This document shows, piece by piece, positions 1-10,547 of a stretch of DNA of 64,000 nt. The translations under genes were made by a program, and so were the position numbers. Under the pieces are notes generated by a model, which was not told the origin of the DNA, did not search any database, and saw only the letters and a list, made by a program, of their open reading frames with translations. This stretch comes from Calonectria ilicicola. Its lineage: Eukaryota; Ascomycota; Sordariomycetes; Hypocreales; Nectriaceae. The number at the start of each line of letters is the position of its first letter. Positions within the stretch are counted from its first letter, which is position 1. The stretch is taken from positions 1,550,001-1,614,000 of the forward strand of contig CP085826.1 of the NCBI GenBank assembly GCA_020809705.1, given 5' to 3'.

Positions 1-217
1 CTTTTAACAAACATCAGGATGGTATTCACTCACGCACAGATCCCGTCAATGTTCCTTTTAGCGCCGTGCTTGTTCACAGATCCCCCACCCTGGTCCATCC
101 GCTAGCTGGTTGGGGATGCACAAGAGTCCCTCCTATTCTGTCCATTAAATAAGCCACAAGCCCATTCTTTAACCGAATACCCACAGCTTTGAATTGGGTA
201 AGATCCAATAGTTCCAT

Positions 218-1779
218 ATGAAGTTCCAATGGAAGACAGCCTTGTTGCTCTGCTTTGTGACGGCAGTTGCAAATGCAGCAGAACCCTCTCAAAACCTCGA
301 TGAATTATTACCTCAATGCGCTGTAAGTTACTTCTCGTTTTCAATTGAGTAAAAGAAAACACTAAACTTACATCCTACAGGTGTCATGCCTGAGTGCTGC
401 TGTTGTCGACTCACCATGTTCTCCCACGAATACGACATGCACATGCACCAATGCACAAGTCCAAGAGGCAATGACCAGTTGTGTACTTAAGAACTGTACC
501 GTCAAGGAGACTCTCCGTAAGTGCAATTGATATTGGAAAAAGTCCCAAGCTCTCACTGAACACTACTAACGCTCTCATTCAAAAGTTACCAAAAACCTAG
601 CTTCCAGATACTGCAACGAGCCTATCCGCAACGAAGCGAGACAACACATCGTCCTAACGAGCGTCTTTGGCGGCCTTGCATTCATGTTTATTGCCCAACG
701 GATAATGTCGAAGATTTTTTGGGGTGTAGAATTCAAATTGGATGATTGGTTCATGCTAGTCGCTGCCCTTTTTGGTGGAGCCAGTCTGGGTGTGAACCAA
801 TTTGGTCTTGTGGCCAATGGCCTCGGTCGTGATATCTGGGCCGTTCCCTTTGATCGCATCACCAAATTTGGAAAACTCCTTTTCGTCCTAGAAGTCCTTT
901 ATTTTCTACAGGTCATGCTGCTGAAAATGTCTCTTCTTTGGTTCTATTACCGGATTTTCCCGACAAAAACTGTTCGCCGGGTACTTTTGGGGACACTTAC
1001 CTTCACCTTTCTTTTTGGCATTATATTTGCATTTGTGGCAATCTTTCAATGCAAACCCATCAGCTTCTTCTGGAAGAAATGGGACCATGATCATCATGGA
1101 CACTGCTATAATACCAACACCATCAGCTCGTCAAATGCAGTCATCAGCATTGCCATCAATCTTTGGATGTTGACGATACCACTTTCTCAGCTCAGCACTC
1201 TTGATCTGAACGGCAAGAAAAAGATTGGCGTTGGAATAATGTTCTTTGTTGGCGCACTGTAAGTCCCCATGTCTCACATTGGATTACGAAACCATGTCTA
1301 ACAATAACCTCAGTGTCACGATGATTAGTATTATTCGGTTGCAATATCTTGTCAGGTACCAAAACAGCGCAAACCAGACATGGGATTATCAAAAAATCAG
1401 TCGCTGGACGGTGCTCGAGTGTTCTATCGGTCAGATCTGCGTATGCCTGCCCGCAGCACGTGTTGTGCTAGCTCGTTTAAGCCCCGGAATATTCGGCTCG
1501 ACCAAACAACCTGGTCCATATTGCAAACATGGAAATGGAAGAAATGGAGGCCCAGAATATCCAGAGCGCAGTGGAGCCATGCTCACCGACCCGGCCCGGG
1601 CACAAAAGTACTCATATCAGTCCCAAGTCAACCCGGGTGACTCTGTTGGCCACATCGACCCTGTTGGAATCATCATCGATCGAACATATGCTGTCGATTA
1701 TGGTGAGATTGAAGATGTTCAGTTGGTGAATATGAAGGATTCTGATTGTAAGAGTTATGTGTCTCACGGAACTTTGTAA
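218..1779 (+). CDS. CFEM-domain PTH11-like seven-helix receptor
   Basis: Four exons: 218-322, 381-516, 586-1258, 1314-1779, giving about 459 aa. All joins keep frame and use GTAAGT-type donors. Residues 1-20 form a signal peptide. A CFEM domain follows, with eight cysteines (motifs LPQCAVSC, CTCTNAQV, SCVLKNC, SRYC). Next come about seven hydrophobic segments of the rhodopsin-like fungal family, including FKLDDWFMLVAALFG and WMLTIPLSQL. The tail is polar and cytosolic. Proteins of this architecture are plasma-membrane receptors; in Magnaporthe, PTH11 senses surface cues. The ligand here is unknown. The gene converges on the lyase gene downstream. The start was chosen because it gives the signal peptide and a complete CFEM domain. 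Confidence 0.88.
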
Positions 1780-2066
1780 AGACTTATACTACATGAATGA
1801 TGATTTGATGGCTCGTTTTGTATACTAAATATAACTTAATCATGCGAAAATGGATTTTTATTTTAGTATCACGCTATTACTTCGAAAATTTGAACAGGGA
1901 ATTTGATATTGTGCACCTCGACACCTATCTTATGTCGGATTCATCTTGCCTCATACTTTTATTCGTATTTAAAAATCCACTCACTGGCTGGGCTGTTGAC
2001 ACAGTAATTATGAGACTGTTGCCTAGTCTAAATCCTTTCTCTTTTTCCCGTCTACAATTTAGTCTA

Positions 2067-4691
2067 TCAAAGATACTTTCTCACATTTGCCAAATTCACA
2101 ATTGCAGATACGCCATAGCGCGCAGTGTCATTCGTAAAAACCCAGTCAGCCTCTTCCCCATGATTGAAGTATTCCGGAGGAGAGACCTTATTGACCTTCC
2201 AGTCACATGTGTGATCATACCCATCAATGGTGAAGAATTGAGTCCATGCTGCATTCCCTAGGTCGTCGCTATTTTGTTCCACTGCTGCGAGAGCAGTAAG
2301 GGTTGAATGGCTCTGTCTCCACATCCCATCTGGAGTGGGGAACTCGAAACCGAATTCCTTGAGTTGAACCTCAGGGCCTCCATTGTATGCTCTGCAATAG
2401 GCGAGCCAGACCTTCTTGAAGTTTGTTACCGCTTCTGGAAAGTCATCTTTGGCGAAGTCAAGTAACTCAGTGAAAACTTCGGGGAAACCGAAAAGCATGG
2501 ATAAATGTGAAATGGCGTACTTTGGTGTTGGAGGAGGACATTCTCGAATTTCACCTGTTTTGGGATTCAATAGGATGGCGTTGTTCCCAATTCCATAGGT
2601 GAGCTTGGATAGGCCGTCGAGCAATTTTTCTAAAAGCTCCCTGGAATGGGCCCAATCTCCTGTTCGTCGCTCCCAAGCTGTCAACCAAGAAGCGGCCAAA
2701 GGCCCGCAGTCAAGACCAATATTAGTCATCGCAAATCCCTCAGGAATATCTGCATGCTTTTGTACTTTTCTATGAGAGTCAAGGCCGAGGAGGGCGTCTT
2801 GGCACTCTTGAAGCTCTGAAATTACATCTCCAGTGCGCTCGTCACCAGTCAGATAGTAGTAAATCCGCTTATAGGTAACAGCAGATATTCGGAGTTGCTT
2901 CGAGCTGTCGCTAAAGTGCTGGACTCCATGACGGGTACCAAATCCTTTGAATCTCCCCGAGTGATACATGTCCACCTCGGTTGTATGCCTCGTCATGGCT
3001 TCTGCCATTTTGAAGACGTCCGCTCGACCAGTATGCAAAAAGTAGAGCCAAAGCCACAAATCAGTGGATAGTTCTGAATTGTCCCAAGCATAACCACCCA
3101 CATCGTATCTCCAGGCATGGCGATACGAATCATAAGTATGTTGAACGTCGCCGTAATCCCAGAATCCGTACCATCGGTGTTGTTCAACTTGTCCAGAGTA
3201 GTATTTGAATAACGTGTCCAAGTTCTTTTCAATGTCCAATTCCTTTGGTGCAGGTGAATAACCCAGAGCATTATGATCGGGAGCCCAGGATCCACGGAAT
3301 ACACCTGTTGAATACATATACTCTGGTGTCGCGACCAGCCGAGGAGTGGACCTGACTAAAGAAGAAAAGAGACTTAGTTCTTGGTTGGATGGGGTGGCTG
3401 AGTATGGCTTGAGGAAAAGTTGGTTGGATCTGCCGATCCCATTTGCGGTGGCAAAGCCGGGTTCGTAGTCTTCATAAGTCACGTTGAGAGCCTCAAGTTG
3501 TTTACTGTAAGTGTCCAAACCGAGTCCATCGTGGTATGGTGCCGTCTCGAGAGGACCAGCCTGTGGCGAGTACAACCACATGGTAATCGTTCCCTCTTCC
3601 TTGGTCAAATGGTCCAAGTCTATTTGGGTGGGATAGCGTTCCCAGAAGTCAGACATGCCAACAGCCAGACCGCCATGGATAGCTGAGCCCACGTAGGCAA
3701 TTCCATCCGCCCTCCCACCGCCGGTTGATTTTACCCAAGAACAACCAGGCTTTGTCCTTTTCTTGATGGTATGTCCATCAGACGACAATTGAGACAGGGT
3801 GTATGAATCCCAAGTAGGAATGGTCTTTGGACCCCTGACGAAATCTGACCTTGTCCATTCGTGCTCCTGGAGCTTTACTGGTTTCCCCGAGGTCTGATCG
3901 ATCCTATTTTGAATGGTTGGACCAAATCTCATGCCGGAAAGACCTTGGACCTCTTCCTTTAGGATACCTCCATCCTGTCCTCCAAGTCGAATGTGTCTAT
4001 TATAGGGTTCGGAGTCGTGTAGTGGTACTGAGAATCGAAGTCCCAGCGAAGTCAGGGGTTCGTCGTGTTCCAAATCATGCACAAAGGAGTGCACAATCCT
4101 CAAAGATGAGGCGTCAGAGTGCACGTAGACTCTGACATCGAATGGAAGGTGCTCTTTGCTATTCGATGTAGTCGTTCCGGTGACTTTGACAACAACTCTA
4201 TTGGTTGTTGAATTTTCGATACGGACATCTTTGATACTTGTTGAGTACTCTTCCTTGTTAATAGATGCTACAAGCGTCGCGCCAGAACACACGACGCGAT
4301 CGTTTAATGACAAAGTGTCAAGCAAAGAGGAACTTCCTGGAGGAGAGAAAACCAGCTTTAATCCAAGCCTGGTTAATATAGAAATTCCTTTGGGGCTTTC
4401 GTCGATGGTAAAACAGTTTGTTTCCTCTGAATTGTCAGCTCCTTGAATAGTATAGCTGTCAGAGTAGCCAACGTTCCCGCTGACGGAATGCGCCGTCCAC
4501 TTGAGGGAGCCATCAGACCAAAACGCCACTTCGCGAGAGTCCAGCGGATATTTCTGACCACCTCCCTCGATGACGAATTTCTGACCTGGTCGGTAGCAAC
4601 CTTTGGGCCATGGCATCCCAAAGGAGACCTCGTCTGACAGACTGCCCAAGTCTTTGGGGGGCGCTAGCCAATGGACGCGCCCAACTGACAT
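2067..4691 (-). CDS. Exo-rhamnogalacturonan lyase-like protein (PcRGLX/YetA-like family)
   Basis: Intronless, 874 aa. The start MSVGRVHWLAPP matches the N-terminus expected for the family and there is no signal peptide, so the protein should be cytosolic. The order is an N-terminal RIFT-barrel-like region (about 1-300, with WSDGSLKWTAHSV), a beta-sandwich middle, and a helical toroid C-terminus rich in W/Y (about 480-870, with WYGFWDYGDV and WAWDNSE-like segments). The characterised relative, Penicillium PcRGLX (PL26), is an intracellular exo-lyase that releases unsaturated galacturonosyl-rhamnose from rhamnogalacturonan I oligomers. Family membership is from recognition of the sequence; substrate is inferred. 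It is divergent from a sugar transporter 750 bp away, which suggests coupled uptake and intracellular cleavage. Confidence 0.8.
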   Translation of the reverse strand: MSVGRVHWLAPPKDLGSLSDEVSFGMPWPKGCYRPGQKFVIEGGGQKYPLDSREVAFWSDGSLKWTAHSVSGNVGYSDSYTIQGADNSEETNCFTIDESPKGISILTRLGLKLVFSPPGSSSLLDTLSLNDRVVCSGATLVASINKEEYSTSIKDVRIENSTTNRVVVKVTGTTTSNSKEHLPFDVRVYVHSDASSLRIVHSFVHDLEHDEPLTSLGLRFSVPLHDSEPYNRHIRLGGQDGGILKEEVQGLSGMRFGPTIQNRIDQTSGKPVKLQEHEWTRSDFVRGPKTIPTWDSYTLSQLSSDGHTIKKRTKPGCSWVKSTGGGRADGIAYVGSAIHGGLAVGMSDFWERYPTQIDLDHLTKEEGTITMWLYSPQAGPLETAPYHDGLGLDTYSKQLEALNVTYEDYEPGFATANGIGRSNQLFLKPYSATPSNQELSLFSSLVRSTPRLVATPEYMYSTGVFRGSWAPDHNALGYSPAPKELDIEKNLDTLFKYYSGQVEQHRWYGFWDYGDVQHTYDSYRHAWRYDVGGYAWDNSELSTDLWLWLYFLHTGRADVFKMAEAMTRHTTEVDMYHSGRFKGFGTRHGVQHFSDSSKQLRISAVTYKRIYYYLTGDERTGDVISELQECQDALLGLDSHRKVQKHADIPEGFAMTNIGLDCGPLAASWLTAWERRTGDWAHSRELLEKLLDGLSKLTYGIGNNAILLNPKTGEIRECPPPTPKYAISHLSMLFGFPEVFTELLDFAKDDFPEAVTNFKKVWLAYCRAYNGGPEVQLKEFGFEFPTPDGMWRQSHSTLTALAAVEQNSDDLGNAAWTQFFTIDGYDHTCDWKVNKVSPPEYFNHGEEADWVFTNDTARYGVSAIVNLANVRKYL

Positions 4692-5442
4692 TATCGTATA
4701 AAATAGCGCACGGACGGAGGCTAAGCGAGTATTCTTGGCGGACAGAGTGTGGAAGGGACAGCACCCAGAAATACCAGCTCACTGGCGCGGAAGGCTAAAG
4801 AGAAGTATGAGTGGCACGATGGGTGAAATGGCATTCGTGGGGGTTGGGGGTAAATCTGGAGAGGTCAGATGCAAGCCAAAACAAATCTAAGCTTTGTTTG
4901 AACCATCCCCAATACTTGGACATCCATGTGCGAGAGAGCCAAGAGGTCTGTTCGCCGCCCGTCTGCCAATCACGGCCCTTGTCTCGGTGGATCATTGGTA
5001 CGATGGTGTGCGGAGATTGCGTATTAATGCGGGGAGCTCTCATGTTGCCCCGGATTTGCTAACCCCAATGGCTAAAGGACAAACCATTCTGCGGGGTTGG
5101 TTGGTTGAGCCATGTGAATTTCCCACAAACGATTGAACTCTGTAATCAAGGAAGGCCTTGGGATTGGGCCCCCCAACGGGGGCAAGGGTCGGTGTCTATT
5201 TAACCGGATTGCCAGGGACGTCGGCTTTCGGTCCAACGGTCCCCGTACATGTGGTAGAGCAGACTTTTGTAGCATTATTACCCCCAAAGTTGACATTCAA
5301 ATGGACGGGTATATATGGTGTCACATTCGTAGCCTCCTTCTCCCCACGTTGTGCACCACACAGGGCGGAGAATCCTTCGAATACGCGGGCTCAAGCCGCA
5401 TACACTGCCCCGATCTGCACTGCCCCGATCTACACTGCAACC
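4692..5442. promoter_or_regulatory. Shared divergent promoter, lyase / MFS transporter
   Basis: This 751-bp spacer separates the two divergent start codons. A TATA-like element (GTATATATGG, about 5309) lies 130 bp before the transporter start. Four hexamers fit the CreA consensus SYGGRG: GTGGGG near 4838, GCGGGG near 5029 and 5091, and CCCCAC near 5342 on the opposite strand. A CCAAT-type box (GCCAATCACG) lies near 4968. A short tandem repeat, CCCCGATCTRCACTG, sits just upstream of the transporter ATG at about 5408-5438. The CreA sites suggest carbon catabolite repression of the pair; this is inference from motif matches only. Confidence 0.5.
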
Positions 5443-7167
5443 ATGGTCGAGCACCACGAAGACACGTCGGACCCCAAGTCCTTGACGCATGTACCCGACA
5501 AGGCTCAGCCCTACAGAGAACCCGACGAGAAAGATGCGGAGCGCGTTGATGCCGGCGACGAGAAGCACAAGGAGATTGAGAAGGAGAGGCGCGTCGCAGC
5601 AGGCGAAAAGGATGAAGAAGGCTTCATCTCTGCTGATGACATCCTCAAGGGTGCCCAGCAGGCAACAGATCAAGAACACACCATGAGCCTCAGGGAAGGT
5701 ATTCGTAGATATCCCAGAGCTTGCGCGTGGTCTCTGTTGTTTTCGACAGCCCTCATCATGGAAGGCTTCGACAAGGCCTTTGTCACTGCTTTCTTTGCCT
5801 TCCCTGCATTTCAAAAGCGATATGGAGAGCTTCAAGACACGGGAGACTACCAGATTCCTGCAGATGTGCAGGCTGGCATTTCCAATGGCGTGAGCGCTGG
5901 TCAGATCATTGGCCTGCTGCTCAACGGTATCTTGGCAGACAAGTTTGGCTATCGTTGGGTTATGGAGGGCTGCCTCTTCCTGATGGTGTGCTTCATCTTT
6001 CTCCAATTTTTCGCTTCAAGCATCTACATGTATCTTGGCGCTGGAATTCTGCTTGGCGTTCCATGGGGTGTCTTCCAGACCCTGACAACCACCTATGCAG
6101 CTGAGGTCTGCCCCAACGTTCTGCGACCCTACCTCACCTCCCTTGTCTCCATGTGCTGGAGTATCGGCTATTTGCTTGGCACTGCCACTCTACGAGGCTT
6201 TCTCTCAATGGAAGGCCAATGGGCGTACCGAATTCCCTTTGCCATCCAGTGGGTCCTGCCAATTCCCCTGGCCATCGGAATATATTTCGCCCCCGACTCT
6301 CCCTGGTGGCTCGCCAGACGTGGTCGCATCGAAGATGCCGAAAAGGCTGTGCGGAGACTACAGTCAAATGTCTCCGAAGAGGACATTGCTAATACCATGT
6401 CAATGATGATGTATACCATCAAGATCGAAAACGAAATGAGCAAATCGAGCTCATATTTTGATCTCTTCAAGGGAATTGACCTTCGACGAACTGAGATTAC
6501 CGTCTTCACATATGTCATTCAAGAAATCTGCGCACCACTTGTGTCATATGTGGTTTACTTTTTGCAACAAGCAGGTGTTCCCACATCGCGCTCGTTCGAT
6601 TTCGCATGCGGCCAGTATGCATTGGCCATTGTGGGAGTCTTCGTTGCATGGTATCTTTCTCCCAAAGTAGGACGACGAACTCTGATTTTGATTGGCACAT
6701 TCTTCATGTGCTCGACAACCTTCTTGATTGGTTTCCTGGGTATCAAAGATACCAGGAAGCACGCTAATTTTGCCTATGCCATCGGAAGTATTCTCTTGAT
6801 TGAGTATTTTGTCTTCTTCATCACCTGTGGACCGATCATCTACACAGTCGTGACTGAAATCCCATCCAACTATCTTCGAACCAAGAGTGTCGTCCTTGCT
6901 CGAGCTACTTACAATGTTGGTGTTCTTGTTTATGGCCAGCTGGTTCCAAGAATGATCCAGGTTGCGTACTGGAACTGGGGCGCAAAGTCGGGTTTCTTCT
7001 ATGGAGGTATCATGGCTATTGGCCTCGTTTGGGCTTATTTCCGTCTTCCTGAGACGAAGAACCGCACTTTTGCTGAGATTGATATTCTTTTCAAGAACAA
7101 AGTCAAGGCCCGTGACTTTAGCAAGACCAAGGTCGACTTGGCCACACAGTCTGTTAAAGAGGAATGA
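5443..7167 (+). CDS. MFS sugar transporter (alpha-glucoside/maltose permease type)
   Basis: Intronless, 574 aa from the ATG at 5443, which has a good fungal context (GCAACCATGG). An open frame extends further upstream, but that extension is low-complexity, has no homologous look and would include the promoter. The protein has a charged cytosolic N-terminus (about 1-95), then twelve membrane segments. Sugar-porter signatures include GILADKFGYRWV (loop 2-3), PDSPWWLARRGR before the central loop, GRRTLILIGTF, and RLPETKNRTFAEID at the C-terminal end. The PxSPWW motif is typical of the maltose/alpha-glucoside H+ symporter branch. Pairing with an intracellular rhamnogalacturonan lyase suggests pectin-derived oligosaccharides as cargo, but this is inferred. 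Confidence 0.87.
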   Translation: MVEHHEDTSDPKSLTHVPDKAQPYREPDEKDAERVDAGDEKHKEIEKERRVAAGEKDEEGFISADDILKGAQQATDQEHTMSLREGIRRYPRACAWSLLFSTALIMEGFDKAFVTAFFAFPAFQKRYGELQDTGDYQIPADVQAGISNGVSAGQIIGLLLNGILADKFGYRWVMEGCLFLMVCFIFLQFFASSIYMYLGAGILLGVPWGVFQTLTTTYAAEVCPNVLRPYLTSLVSMCWSIGYLLGTATLRGFLSMEGQWAYRIPFAIQWVLPIPLAIGIYFAPDSPWWLARRGRIEDAEKAVRRLQSNVSEEDIANTMSMMMYTIKIENEMSKSSSYFDLFKGIDLRRTEITVFTYVIQEICAPLVSYVVYFLQQAGVPTSRSFDFACGQYALAIVGVFVAWYLSPKVGRRTLILIGTFFMCSTTFLIGFLGIKDTRKHANFAYAIGSILLIEYFVFFITCGPIIYTVVTEIPSNYLRTKSVVLARATYNVGVLVYGQLVPRMIQVAYWNWGAKSGFFYGGIMAIGLVWAYFRLPETKNRTFAEIDILFKNKVKARDFSKTKVDLATQSVKEE

Positions 7168-8613
7168 ATGTCCCGCCAAGTATAGTTATAGTTGTTCTAA
7201 TTTATATATTTTTACCATGAATCATTGAGAAAACATTAATTTCCCCTGACTGATGAAACATGATCGGTCTACCAAGAAAATGTGCGCCACCTACCCCGCC
7301 CGACGAAGATGCGGATCCGTAGCTATTTTCTGCTTGTTGTGAGCCGTAAACCGCCTCTTCCCATCTGTCTCATGTTTCTTGCATATTCCAGTACTTTATT
7401 CTATAAATAACATACTTTCAGCCTAATGTGATGTTGCAGAAGCCCTATTTCGCTCTCGTATCCCCGGGGAAGCTCCAGATAGAACCTAATTCTGAGCCCG
7501 AGTCTCATCCCACTTACAAGCCGTCACAGTGGTCAGCCTGGGTTCAGTCACCAAAAATACTTGAATGCTTCAAATAACTTAGGAGAGTTTATATTTGGCT
7601 GGGCCGTGATCAGGAGTGTCCTTAGTCCGCCATTAATGAGCAGGCCTTGCTCTCGATTTTAACACCATTGAGCCGGCGAATCAAAATTTCAGTTGATCTT
7701 CCCGAGTAATATTCTCACAGACAGAATCTTAATTGGCACTCTTTATCAACTGGCACGGCCCCATAGATTTGAATGGGTCGAGGGCTGCGTCAAAAGGTAC
7801 CATTCCCGTCAGTGATACCTTTCTACACTGAGATGATCACACAAAATGCTACCAATAATAATACACTTTCCGCCGTTGTCTTCGTTACAGCTGGAACTCC
7901 TTCCATGGCCAGAAAGTCGCTATGGTCGCCCATGAACTATAGGGGCTCCTTCCATGAGGTAAAACACTACAGCTGACAATAGCTTCGCTCATAATTAGAC
8001 GCGCGCACGGAGATGGTTAAAGTAACCTGGTTGTATCCCTTCCAGAAGCTGAAGGCTGTTGGTATGGCACACCATCGGACGTGCCGTCCCAAGCCGTGGC
8101 AACTCAGACGCAGCTCAGGCACAGCTCAGACGCTTTTGAGCTTAAGGTCCAAGACATATCGGATCCGCCTCCTAGCGGGAAAAATAAGCTTTTATCTGAT
8201 AGGATAAATGTAGTGCAGAATACGCAACGAGTCATCCGAGTGAGACACTAAAGTCTTGGCATTCAACACCGCCATTCAAGTATTGACTACAAAAGAACCC
8301 CCACTTATTCCTTTGGGTATAAGAAAAAGAAAATAATGAATCTAAGAACAAAAAGGGAAAACGAAATCTCAATTATCTCGAATATTTCGAAATAGTGATT
8401 ATGGAGGGGGAAAACCATGTGATGTCACTCCCACGCGACTATGAAACCGGCTGCCACAACCTCACGCAGCCACCATACAAGTCGGGCGAGCGTAAGCCAA
8501 ATTTTTACCGCAGCGCAAACGGCGGGTGAGATTTTCTAGAAAAACTTTTTTTGTTCTCTTCCAACTTCTCAATACTCTCAATCATCAAGGATTACCAAGA
8601 TGCTTGGTCCATC
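7168..8613. other. Intergenic region, no gene seen
   Basis: 1.45 kb between the transporter stop and the Galpha-like gene. Only short unsupported frames occur. A cluster of GATA-type sites (TTTATCTGATAGGATAA, about 8190-8206), a palindromic stretch (TCGAATATTTCGA near 8378) and TTCTAGAA at 8534 lie in the promoter side of the next gene. Confidence 0.6.
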
Positions 8614-10396
8614 ATGGTTGTCTCAACCAACCTCATATCGACAACCGGGTCAATCGTCGACGTGATAGAGCTGGTCTCTAAAGCCGTACGAACTGCCGCA
8701 GAACTCCGAAACGAATGGAAAGAGGCGAATCTCTCTGTTTTTCTCCTTGAGAGCCAGCTCATGGCTTTGAATGATGCGTTGACCAAGGTCAATATGTGGG
8801 TGGAATCCGATTTTGACGACCCGCACCATCAGCTTGTCATGGACTTGGATCGCTGCGTTGAATGCTGTCGAATGCTAGTTGTCCAGATCGAGAAAAAGCT
8901 TTTAGAAGCGACGAAAAATCTGGGGAATGGACTGGACGTTCAGGGGAAATTCAAGCTCTTGTGGAAGTCAAAGGATATCAAAAGAGCGCAGAAAACTCTG
9001 GATCGCCAGACGAACGCGTTGAATTTGTTGCTTACAGCTTGTAACTTGTAAGTTATACCCATGCGACTAACAATAAATTCTAAACTTGGGCCAGGACTAG
9101 AAACTCAGAGCAAAAGCACATGTTGGAGAGACGAGAGACGCGACTGGTGTTGAGAAAGATGGAGGACGACACGGCTTCTCTCTTTGTACACCGCGACGTG
9201 GAATCCCTCTTAACATGCTTGACTCGCACAAGCATTCGCGCATCTAAAAGGTCTCTCCGATTCGATTTCGACCAAGATCTATTTATGAGCCGAATTTACG
9301 ACAAATGGATCCGTGGCTCCGTCAAAAAGTGCCTCAGAGACAAACAACCCATCGCAAGGCGCCAATCGTCGACAGAAGATTTGATCAAGTTGCTCCGCTC
9401 CGATCCGACACGACCACATGACGCTTTGCTTCTCGGAGATCAGTCGAAAATAGATCTGCTAAATGTTATCCTTTCTGGATATTCCCAAGAAGACCTCGTC
9501 GATTACAAGCCCAGGATACTCCAGAGTGTCTCGGACAGTGTGAAAACACTGGTAGGGGCTGTACAGCAGGCTGGTATCGCATCAGAAGACGAGATTCTCT
9601 GGGGACATCTGGAGACAATTAGTAGATATCGATTTGATCTCTTCAAGGTTGATTTGGAACTTAGTTCCAATTTTAGCGATGCGCTCGTGTCTGTGTTGCA
9701 AAACCCTGTGGTCGTGAAATTTTTGAATAGCATATCTGATCATGAACTCTTCTCTTCGACTCAATAGTTTGTGCTCCTGTTAATAATTATTTTACTGTGA
9801 GACTAATTTGAGATAGCTTTCTCACAGAAGCAAGGAGAATCTCTTCCGTAGACTATCTTCCGAATGGAATGGATATTCTGCAGTACATGACCAGGTGCTC
9901 AGGTATTCACAGAACAAAACTTGACTTTTTGAACATTTTTACCATCACCGAAGGACAACAGAGAGATGAATTGATTTCCTACTTTGAAAACGTAACATCT
10001 GTTATTTTTACGATAGATTTGGAAGCGAGCGCGCAGTCGGACGGCGAGCCCACCTCCACCAATGTTCAAGAGGTCCTTGCTTCATTCGCAAAGCTCACCT
10101 CGTCCAGGCTGAACCGGCATATTTCCATCATCATTCTCTTCACTAACATCATATGCAAACAAGTTCCAGTGGCAGTTGTGTCCTCCACTGATGGCAGTCT
10201 AGACCTGTGGATAGATGAGAGCACGAAAAAGAAAATCTACGATCTGCGATCATTGTTTCAACACTTGAATGGAGGCAAGCACATCATTTACGAGCATTTC
10301 TTTACCAAAACAGATCAGAAAGTTATTGACTCCATTAAGAAAAGTGTTAGCACAACCATTGCCACGAATATTCTTCGAGGCATAGGGGCCCGTTGA
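8614..10396 (+). CDS. NLR-type helical domain fused to degenerate G-protein alpha domain
   Basis: Exons 8614-9047, 9095-9766 and 9817-10396, about 561 aa; an in-frame upstream TTG extension is ignored. Residues 1-145 resemble the helical N-terminal domain of fungal STAND/NLR proteins (SIVDVIELVSKAVRTAAEL, then LESQLMALNDAL). From about residue 255 the chain follows Galpha: ALLLGDQSKIDLLNVIL at the P-loop, helical domain (YKPRILQSVSDSVKTLV), STQYFLTEARRISSVDYLP, DILQYMTRCSGI at switch I, and YFENVTSVIF after switch II. Catalytic motifs are broken. The P-loop GxGESGKST is lost, the switch I arginine is Met, DVGGQ reads ITEGQ, NKxD reads TNII, and TCAT reads TKTD. It should therefore be a pseudoGTPase. 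The 50-nt second intron was set by restoring the Galpha STxYFL-DYIP segment. Function is unknown; a scaffold or decoy role is speculative. Confidence 0.78.
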
Positions 10397-10547
10397 TGAT
10401 TGATGGGTGGGATGAATATGATAGGAAGCTCAGAATAACTCATTGAATAAACTCGCTTTCTGCCTGAACTATGTCCTTCGTATTTACATAAAATAGCTGT
10501 GATATTCATGCGACACTTATACGATATTCATTGGCATTCTCATGATA

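Noticed and set aside
5158..5442. Upstream extension of the MFS transporter frame (95 extra residues)
   Set aside because: The extension is Pro/Thr low-complexity, overlaps the TATA-like element and a promoter repeat, and the ATG at 5443 has much better context.
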